Source: CAZVIK01 sp964627045 | Lineage (GTDB): Bacteria > Acidobacteriota > Terriglobia > Bryobacterales > Bryobacteraceae | DNA length: 12,688 nucleotides | Assembly (NCBI GenBank): GCA_964627045.1 | Contig: CAZVIK010000114.1 | Coordinates: forward strand, 1 to 12,688 | Direction of reading: 5' to 3' | Shown here: in pieces, positions 7,327-12,688 of the stretch | Layout of the letters: every line of letters starts with the position of its first letter | Numbering within the stretch: position 1 is the first letter of the stretch | Translations under genes and position numbers: made by a program | Notes under the pieces: model-generated | The model's input: the letters and a program-made list of their open reading frames with translations, nothing else | What the model was told of the DNA's origin: nothing | Databases searched by the model: none

Positions 7327-7346
7327 AGGGAGGAGCGCGGAGATTG
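7327..7346 (+). promoter_or_regulatory. Strong ribosome-binding site that selects a TTG start for lepB
   Basis: AGGGAGGAG at 7327-7335 is a near-perfect Shine-Dalgarno sequence and lies 8 bases before TTG at 7344-7346. The first in-frame ATG is at 7368, 32 bases from this site. A second purine run, AGGGGG at about 7350-7355, lies 12 bases before that ATG, so initiation there cannot be ruled out, but spacing and match favour TTG. Confidence 0.65.
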
Positions 7347-7874
7347 AGTAGGGGGTACGTCTCGGCAATGCTGGCGTGGGTGCGGGACCTCTCGCTGGCT
7401 GTGTTGATCGCCGTCATCGTGATCCTGTTCGTCTACCAGCCGGTGCAGGTGGAGGGCACCAGCATGATGCCGGCGCTGGCCGACCAGGAGCGAATCTTCA
7501 TCAACAAGTTCGGCTACAAGCTCGGACTCGAGGACATCTCACGCGGGGACCTGGTCGTGTTCTGGTTCGACGGCGAACCCGGCAAGTCATACATTAAGCG
7601 CGTGATCGGCGTTCCAGGGGACAGGGTCCGCATCGACCGGGGCACGGTCTTCGTCAACCGGCAACCGCTGCGGGAGGACTACGTTCCGGCCGAATACCGC
7701 GACGCGATTTCCGCGCCGGAAATCACTGTCACGGCGGACCACTTCTACGTCCTCGGCGACCACCGTTCGTCTTCCAGCGACAGCCGCGCCTGGGGCCTGG
7801 TCCACCGCGCCAGTATTTACGGCAAAGCCGTCTTCGTTTACTGGCCCCTCGCCCGCATCGGCCCGGTTCATTAG
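7344..7874 (+). CDS. lepB: Signal peptidase I (leader peptidase)
   Basis: A 176-residue type I signal peptidase that cuts signal peptides from exported proteins on the outer face of the inner membrane. One membrane helix lies at about 16-31 (LSLAVLIAVIVILFVY). Catalytic Ser40 is in EGTSMMP and the general base Lys85 in SYIKRVIGVPGD. Box E is GDHRSSSSDSR at 138-148, with His where many family members have Asn. The compact, single-helix layout resembles the SipS type rather than the longer two-helix E. coli enzyme. I chose the TTG start because of the strong ribosome-binding site before it; starting at the ATG at 7368 would remove eight residues (SRGYVSA and the initiator) and leave the domain intact. 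It follows the DUF218 gene, possibly in an operon, and ends convergent with the DUF2905 gene. The receptor in this window is the sort of signal-peptide protein it would process. Confidence 0.95.
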   Translation: MSRGYVSAMLAWVRDLSLAVLIAVIVILFVYQPVQVEGTSMMPALADQERIFINKFGYKLGLEDISRGDLVVFWFDGEPGKSYIKRVIGVPGDRVRIDRGTVFVNRQPLREDYVPAEYRDAISAPEITVTADHFYVLGDHRSSSSDSRAWGLVHRASIYGKAVFVYWPLARIGPVH

Positions 7875-7887
7875 ACGCTTGTTTAAG

Positions 7888-7970
7888 GGCCACTCGTAGA
7901 CTCAAGTCTTGGGCCACACGAAGCCGCGAGTCCATGAAACTGAGTGGCGCAGGCTTGAGCCCGTGTGGTC
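7888..7970. repeat. Inverted pair of REP-like elements
   Basis: Two related elements of about 30 bases lie head to head in the convergent gap after lepB: 7888-7920 and, in reverse complement, 7941-7970. Read in the same sense they share the pattern GnGTGGC, then AG-CTTGAG, then CG-GTGG, with a few one-base gaps. The second element contains its own small palindrome, GGCT-TG-AGCC (7952-7961). The arrangement resembles REP/BIME or REPIN elements, which are dispersed between genes. No T tract follows, so it is not a simple terminator, though it may shield the 3' ends of both converging transcripts. Confidence 0.55.
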
Positions 7971-8004
7971 TCCAGGGCTTCGATCGGGCTGTTGCAACAA
8001 GCTC

Positions 8005-8223
8005 CTAGCGCCGCCGGAACAACCAGAACAGGATCGACAGCACCAGGCTCGCCAGGATCGAAGTCGCCAGCGGGAAGTAGAAGACAGAGTTCTTTCCCCG
8101 GATCACGATGTCGCCTGGCAGCCGGCCGATGCGGAACGGCAACCGTCCCTGAAAGCTCACCAGCAGCCCCAGCGCCAGGAGAATCAGGCCCGAAACGATC
8201 AGGCCGCGGCCAAGCCCTTGCAT
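8005..8223 (-). CDS. DUF2905 small membrane protein
   Basis: A 72-residue protein with two membrane helices (about 5-24 and 50-69) joined by a short conserved loop. The loop reads GRLPFRIGRLPGDIVIRGKN and is followed by FYFPLATSI, the hallmark of the DUF2905 family, whose function is unknown. The length is typical of the family. The ATG at 8223 has GGTGG just upstream; a GTG two codons earlier is possible. The same frame stays open far upstream, opposite acsA, but nothing there resembles this family, so the gene is only the last 72 codons. It is divergent from acsA (69-base gap) and convergent with lepB. Confidence 0.88.
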   Translation of the reverse strand: MQGLGRGLIVSGLILLALGLLVSFQGRLPFRIGRLPGDIVIRGKNSVFYFPLATSILASLVLSILFWLFRRR

Positions 8224-8253
8224 GTCCACCAGGATACCCGTCTCCGGGCGCGC

Positions 8254-8262
8254 TGATACAAT
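8254..8262 (+). promoter_or_regulatory. Extended -10 promoter element of acsA
   Basis: TGATACAAT matches the extended -10 form TG-n-TATAAT with a single change. A start of transcription near 8269 would leave a leader of about 24 bases, enough to include the ribosome-binding site GGAGGGA (8280-8286), which lies 8 bases before the acsA ATG. No good -35 is visible, as is common with extended -10 promoters. Confidence 0.45.
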
Positions 8263-8292
8263 CGAATCACAGCATTCTCGGAGGGAACTGGG

Positions 8293-10215
8293 ATGAACGA
8301 GTCGAAAACCTACAGGCCGGACCCTGCCTTCGCGCGCCGGGCGCACGTCGCAGACCTCGCCGAATACCAATCGCTTTGCCGCCGGGCCGCGGAAGACCCC
8401 GAGGGGTTCTGGGGCGGGCTGGCCGAAACCGAGTTGTTCTGGTTCGAGAAGTTCACAAGCGCCCGCGACGGGCAGCCGCCTTTCGTCAAGTGGTTCACCG
8501 GAGGCAAGACCAACGTCTGCTACAACTGCGTGGACCGCCACCTGGCCGGCCCCCGCGCCGAAAAGACAGCGATTCTCTGGGAGGGCGAACCGGGCGACCG
8601 GCGCGCCATCACCTACCGGGAACTGCACGGCATGGTATCGCGTTTCGCCAACGTGCTGAAGGGCCGCGGGCTGCGCGCGGGCGACCGCGCCGTGATCTAC
8701 ATGCCCATGGTCCCGGAAGCTGCCGTGGCCATGCTGGCTTGCGCCCGGCTGGGCGTCACCCACAGCGTGGTCTTCGGTGGCTTCTCGGCCGAAGCCCTGC
8801 GGACGCGCATCGAGGACCTGGGGGCGAAGGTGGTCATCACCGCCGACGGAGGCTGGCGCCGCGGCAAGCCGGTACCGCTCAAAGCCGCCGTGGACGAGGC
8901 CATCGCTCCCCTGGAGGTGCGCGACGTCATCGTCCTCCGGCGAACCGGCGCCGAGGTGGACATGACGCCGGGCCGGGATCGTTGGTGGCACGAACTGGAG
9001 GCCTGCGTGAGCGGCGATTGTTCCGCCGAGCCGCTGGAAGCCGAACACCCGTTGTTCGTCCTCTACACTTCCGGCACCACGGGCAAGCCGAAAGGCATCG
9101 TGCATACGACGGCGGGTTACATCCTCCAGACCACGCTCACCATGAAGTGGGTGTTCGATCTTCGCGACGACGACATCTTTTGGTGCACGGCGGACATCGG
9201 CTGGGTGACCGGGCACAGCTACGTCGTCTACGGCCCGCTCTCGGCCGGGGCCACCGTGCTGATGTACGAAGGCGCGCCGGATTACCCGCAGTTCGACCGG
9301 TGGTGGCGCATCGTCGAGGAACATCGCGTGAGCGNNNNNNNNNNCGCCATCCGCGCGTTGCTGCGGCAGGGCGACCAGTTCCCGGCGGCGCACGACCTTT
9401 CGAGCCTCCGGCTGCTCGGCTCGGTCGGCGAGCCCATTAACCCGGCGGCCTGGGAGTGGTACCACCGCGTCATCGGCGGCGGCCGTTGTCCGATCGTGGA
9501 CACCTGGTGGCAGACCGAAACGGGCGCGGTCCTGATTGCGCCCATGCCCGGGGCGGTGGCGGCCAAGCCCGGATCGGCGACCTTGCCGATGCCCGGAATC
9601 CGGCCGCGCATCGTCGATTTCCACGGCCAGCCGGTCGCCCCCGGCGAGAAGGGCTTCCTGGTGATCGACGGGGCGTGGCCCAGCATGATGCGCACCATCC
9701 TGAACGACCCGAAGCGGTACGAGGAACAGTACTGGCAGCGGATCCCGGGAGTCTACTTCACCGGCGACGCCGCGATGCAGGACGAAGACGGCTACTACTG
9801 GATTCTGGGGCGCGTGGACGACGTGATCAACGTCAGCGGCCACAGGCTGAGCACCATGGAGGTTGAGTCGGCCCTGGTGCGTCACCCCATGGTGGCCGAG
9901 GCCGCGGTGGTGGCGCGTCCCGACGAAGTCACCGGGCAGGCCGTGTGTGCCTTCGTCACCCTCAAGCGGCTGAACAACAATCACCACGATCTCAGCGCCG
10001 ATCTGCGGCAGTGGGTGGCGCACGAGATCGGCGCGTTTGCCCGCCCGGCCGAGATCCGTTTCACAGACGCGCTCCCCAAGACGCGCAGCGGCAAGATCAT
10101 GCGTCGGCTGTTGCGCGAGATCGTCACCACGCATTCGGTGACCGGCGATGTGACCACCCTCGAAGACGTGGGCGTCGTCCACCGCCTGGCGTCGCAACAG
10201 GAAGAGGACGCCTGA
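8293..10215 (+). CDS. acsA: Acetyl-CoA synthetase (AMP-forming acetate--CoA ligase)
   Basis: Converts acetate, ATP and CoA to acetyl-CoA through acetyl-AMP, in the cytoplasm. The reading gives 640 residues, four of them unknown because of ten N's. Motifs: N-terminal AEYQSLCRRAAEDPEGFW, ATP-binding YTSGTTGKPKG (258-268), WVTGHSY (304-310), GSVGEP (376-381), DTWWQTETG (403-411), FTGD (489-492), hinge GRVDD (506-510) and PKTRSGKIMRR with catalytic Lys601. Val305, Thr306, Val378 and Trp406 match the acetate pocket of Salmonella Acs (Val310, Thr311, Val386, Trp414), so acetate is more likely than longer acids. In this family the Lys601 equivalent is acetylated to switch the enzyme off; a sirtuin gene is not in view. 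It is alone on its strand and ends 11 bases from the convergent phosphorylase stop. Confidence 0.96.
   Translation: MNESKTYRPDPAFARRAHVADLAEYQSLCRRAAEDPEGFWGGLAETELFWFEKFTSARDGQPPFVKWFTGGKTNVCYNCVDRHLAGPRAEKTAILWEGEPGDRRAITYRELHGMVSRFANVLKGRGLRAGDRAVIYMPMVPEAAVAMLACARLGVTHSVVFGGFSAEALRTRIEDLGAKVVITADGGWRRGKPVPLKAAVDEAIAPLEVRDVIVLRRTGAEVDMTPGRDRWWHELEACVSGDCSAEPLEAEHPLFVLYTSGTTGKPKGIVHTTAGYILQTTLTMKWVFDLRDDDIFWCTADIGWVTGHSYVVYGPLSAGATVLMYEGAPDYPQFDRWWRIVEEHRVSXXXXAIRALLRQGDQFPAAHDLSSLRLLGSVGEPINPAAWEWYHRVIGGGRCPIVDTWWQTETGAVLIAPMPGAVAAKPGSATLPMPGIRPRIVDFHGQPVAPGEKGFLVIDGAWPSMMRTILNDPKRYEEQYWQRIPGVYFTGDAAMQDEDGYYWILGRVDDVINVSGHRLSTMEVESALVRHPMVAEAAVVARPDEVTGQAVCAFVTLKRLNNNHHDLSADLRQWVAHEIGAFARPAEIRFTDALPKTRSGKIMRRLLREIVTTHSVTGDVTTLEDVGVVHRLASQQEEDA
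9335..9344. other. Ten-base run of N inside acsA
   Basis: An assembly gap, not biology. It falls between HRVS and AIRALL, where family members carry a short V/I-LYTAPT segment. Frame is kept across it, but the placeholder encodes four residues where about seven are expected, so the true gap is probably 19 bases. Confidence 0.95.
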
Positions 10216-10226
10216 CGCCCCGGCGC

Positions 10227-12688
10227 TCAGCTCTGCGCCCAGCAGACCAGCCCGGGCAAGAAGCGCACGGGAAGATCCGGATGATGCGGCAGCACGCGGA
10301 CCGTGTACCCGTGCAGCCCGCTGTTGGAGCAGCACACCGGTTCGGCCTCGAAGGTGTAGGCGCCGCCATCGCCCTGGCCTGAGGGTTGCATGGGCGTGGC
10401 CACGCCTTCGACGATCGAACCTTGGGCGTTGACCGCCCCGTGGTACAGCTCGACCGACACCTCGCCGGGGGTCAGTTCTCCCAGGTGGACCCGTACGCGC
10501 GCCTGTATGGGCTGTCCGACCGGAAGCGTCGCCGGCGAGTGGTTCTCCACGGACTCGACCCGGACGGCCGGCCAACTCTTCTCCAATCGCGCCTTCCAGG
10601 CCGCCAGCGCCCGCGCGCGTCCCGCCCCGTCCGAGGCCAGTTGCCGGAACCGGGCGCTCGCCGGACCGTAGAAACGCTCGGCATACTCCCGGACCATCCG
10701 GTGCGTGTTGAAAACGTGGCACAGCCCGCCGAGCGAGGCCTTCATCCGCTCGATCCACTGCCGGGGAAGCCGGTCTGCACCGCGCTGGTAGAAGACCGGG
10801 ACTACGTCTCGCTCCAGCAGTTCATAGAGTGCGGCAGCTTCCACCTGGTCCTGCGCGTTGGGGTCGGCGTAAGTCTCCCCCCGCCCGATGGCCCAGCCGA
10901 TCAGGTGCGAGCCGGCCTCGTTCCAGGCCTCGTCCCACCAGCCATCCAGCGTGCTGAGGTTCAGCGCGCCATTGGCCGCCGCCTTCATACCGCTGGTGCC
11001 GCTGGCCTCCATGGGGCGCAGCGGCGTGTTAAGCCAGACATCGACGCCCTGGGTCAGGTAGCGGGAGACCGCCATATCGTACTCTTCCAGGAACACCAGC
11101 CGGCGGCGGAACTGCGGCTGGCGCGCCAGCGACACGATGCGCTGGATGAACTCCTTGCCCGCGTTGTCGCGCGGGTGGGCCTTGCCGGCGAAGATGATCT
11201 GCACCGGACGGGAGGGGTTGTTGAGGATCTTCTCGAGCCGGTCCGCGTCGCGCAGCAGCAAGGTCGCCCGCTTGTAGGTGGCGAAACGGCGTGCGAAGCC
11301 GATGGTGAGCACATCGGGGTCTAGCGCCTCAGCCGCCGCCTCGATCTCGCTCTGGCCGGCGCCGCGCCGCTCCAGTTGAGCGCGAAGCTGGCGGCGGGCG
11401 AAGGCCACCAGGCGTTCGCGGCGGCGTTCGTGGCTTCGCCAGAGTTCCTCGGCCGGGATGCTCTCCACGCGCTGCCATAACGGCCGGTCGCCGGGCTCCT
11501 CGCGCCAGTCCGGCCCCAGGTAGCGATCGTAGAGCTGGTTCATGTCGTTGGAAATCCAGGAGCGGAAATGGACCCCGTTGGTGATGTGCCCGATGGGGAT
11601 CTCCTCGACCGGGACGCCGGGCCAGATGTGACGCCACATCTCGCGGGTCACGCGGCCATGCAGTTTGCTGACGCCGTTCTGAAACGAGGCCATCCGCAGC
11701 GCCAGAACGGTCATGCAGAACTCCTCGGAGTCGTCGTTCGCGTTGCGGCGGCCGAGGGCCAGGAAGTCGCGCCGGCTGAGCCCGGCCGAGGCGGCGAAAT
11801 CGGCAAAGTAGCGGTCCATCAGGTGCGGCGGAAAGTAGTCGTGGCCCGCCATCACGGGGGTGTGCTCGGTGAACACCAGGCCCGAGGAGGCCAACTCCCG
11901 CGCTTCGGCGAACGACAGCCCGTGGGACTCCATCAGACGCCGCACGCGTTCCAGCGCCAGGAAGGCCGAATGGCCCTCGTTCATGTGGAAGACTCCGGGC
12001 TCGATGCCGAGCGCCTCCAGCGCGCGGTACCCCCCGATGCCGAGCAGGATCTCCTGCTTCAGCCGCATCTCCAGGTCGCCGCCGTAGAGCTGGTCGGTGA
12101 CATCGCGGTCCTCGGCGCGCCGGTTGGCCGGCGTGTTGGTGTCCAGGAGGTACAGCGGCACGCGGCCCACGTCCACACGCCAGACCTGCGCCACCACCGG
12201 GTGTCCGGCCATCGGCACGGAAACCGTCAGCACCGATCCGTCGGGCCGCCGCACCAGCGTCAGCGGAAGGTTGTGAAAATCATTGTCCTGGTAGGACTCC
12301 TGCTGCCAGCCGGCCTCGTTGAGATACTGCCGGAAGTAGCCCTGCTGATAGAGAAGCCCCACGCCGATGATGGGCACGCCCAGGTCGCTCGCCGACTTCA
12401 GATGGTCCCCGGCCAGGATGCCGAGACCCCCGGCGAAGATCGACAGGCACTCGGTGAGGCCGAACTCGGCCGAGAAGTAGGCTACCGTGCAGATGTCTTC
12501 CGGCTTGTGCGTCCGGCGGCACCAACTGGATTCGCTCGACAGATACGCCCCCAGGTCCCGGGCGACACGTTCCATGTGGGCCACAAAGCTATCGTTGCGG
12601 GCCGCCGCTTCCAGGCGGCTCTGCTCGACGGCGCCCAGCAGCACGATGGGGTTGTGGCCGCAGGTCTCCCAAAGATCGCTGTCCAGAC
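10227..12688 (-). CDS. glgP: Alpha-glucan (glycogen/maltodextrin) phosphorylase, 5' end outside window
   Basis: Releases glucose 1-phosphate from alpha-1,4-glucans using phosphate and pyridoxal phosphate. 819 residues are visible; the frame is open to the right edge, and LWETCGHNP just inside it is the usual DUF3417-type N-terminal region, so probably only some tens of residues are missing. The GTG at 12644 is internal, not the start. Landmarks, counted from the edge: YFSAEFGL (70-77), GGLGILAGDHLKSASDLG (86-103), MNEGHSAFL (235-243), FTEHTPV and AGHD (272-283), GHITNGVHF (366-374), FARRFATYKR (464-473), FAGKAHPRD (499-507) and EASGTSGMKAAANG (560-573) with the cofactor lysine Lys568. This marks the shorter bacterial and archaeal alpha-glucan phosphorylase type rather than the classical mammalian-like one. 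The last 110 residues form a beta-rich tail. No other glycogen gene is in view. Confidence 0.94.
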   Translation of the reverse strand, partial: LDSDLWETCGHNPIVLLGAVEQSRLEAAARNDSFVAHMERVARDLGAYLSSESSWCRRTHKPEDICTVAYFSAEFGLTECLSIFAGGLGILAGDHLKSASDLGVPIIGVGLLYQQGYFRQYLNEAGWQQESYQDNDFHNLPLTLVRRPDGSVLTVSVPMAGHPVVAQVWRVDVGRVPLYLLDTNTPANRRAEDRDVTDQLYGGDLEMRLKQEILLGIGGYRALEALGIEPGVFHMNEGHSAFLALERVRRLMESHGLSFAEARELASSGLVFTEHTPVMAGHDYFPPHLMDRYFADFAASAGLSRRDFLALGRRNANDDSEEFCMTVLALRMASFQNGVSKLHGRVTREMWRHIWPGVPVEEIPIGHITNGVHFRSWISNDMNQLYDRYLGPDWREEPGDRPLWQRVESIPAEELWRSHERRRERLVAFARRQLRAQLERRGAGQSEIEAAAEALDPDVLTIGFARRFATYKRATLLLRDADRLEKILNNPSRPVQIIFAGKAHPRDNAGKEFIQRIVSLARQPQFRRRLVFLEEYDMAVSRYLTQGVDVWLNTPLRPMEASGTSGMKAAANGALNLSTLDGWWDEAWNEAGSHLIGWAIGRGETYADPNAQDQVEAAALYELLERDVVPVFYQRGADRLPRQWIERMKASLGGLCHVFNTHRMVREYAERFYGPASARFRQLASDGAGRARALAAWKARLEKSWPAVRVESVENHSPATLPVGQPIQARVRVHLGELTPGEVSVELYHGAVNAQGSIVEGVATPMQPSGQGDGGAYTFEAEPVCCSNSGLHGYTVRVLPHHPDLPVRFLPGLVCWAQS

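Noticed and set aside
7965..9440. 491-codon plus-strand frame overlapping acsA and the DUF2905 gene
   Set aside because: It is out of frame with acsA, antisense to the DUF2905 gene, and translates to Arg/Pro/Gly-rich sequence without motifs.
10222..10239. Stem GGCGC/GCGCC with an 8-base loop as a terminator of acsA
   Set aside because: Only five base pairs, no T tract on either strand, and it overlaps the last codons of glgP.
8224..10758. Minus-strand frame opposite acsA, continuous with the DUF2905 gene
   Set aside because: Low-complexity translation rich in Arg, Gly and His with no recognisable domain, lying opposite a clear acetyl-CoA synthetase and crossing the N gap. It is an antisense artefact of GC-rich codon use.
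12642..12644. GTG as the start of the alpha-glucan phosphorylase
   Set aside because: The frame continues to the window edge with conserved family sequence (LWETCGHNP) before it, so the gene is cut by the edge and the GTG codes for an internal Val.
1..12688. Mobile elements, CRISPR array, tRNA or rRNA, toxin-antitoxin or defence genes
   Set aside because: I looked for transposase motifs, regularly spaced repeats, RNA gene landmarks and small paired genes on both strands and found none I could support.

Overview
This is a GC-rich stretch of bacterial chromosome. A very large Oar-type TonB-dependent receptor with an N-terminal carboxypeptidase-regulatory-like domain, a single-domain PilZ protein, a DUF2905 membrane protein and an alpha-glucan phosphorylase of the shorter bacterial type all fit an Acidobacteriota genome, probably in or near the Solibacteres/Bryobacterales. 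That placement is inferred from gene content and protein style; there is no marker gene in the window.

Layout from left to right. A minus-strand block runs from about 6.6 kb down to the left edge: a SpoU/TrmH-type RNA 2'-O-methyltransferase and rarA overlap by 4 bases and are probably one operon, followed by a PilZ-domain gene, a 500-base non-coding region, and the outer-membrane receptor, which ends at a clear hairpin terminator. From about 6.6 kb a plus-strand pair diverges from the methyltransferase: a membrane-anchored YdcF/DUF218 protein and a signal peptidase I read from a TTG start. A convergent gap holds an inverted pair of REP-like elements. Then come a 72-residue DUF2905 protein (minus), a divergent acetyl-CoA synthetase (plus) interrupted by ten unknown bases, and a convergent alpha-glucan phosphorylase (minus) that runs off the right edge.

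Most genes are housekeeping or single-gene functions: RNA modification, replication-fork rescue, protein secretion, acetate activation and storage-glucan breakdown. I see no defence island, prophage, insertion sequence, CRISPR array, RNA gene or gene cluster that looks like a new multi-gene system. The most interesting material is non-coding: the region upstream of the receptor (a candidate distant promoter, a G-quadruplex-type array, a perfect hairpin) and the paired repeat between lepB and the DUF2905 gene. Two protein-level points also deserve a check: the receptor's eight cysteines all fall in four short-range pairs, and the gap inside acsA appears to be three codons too short.
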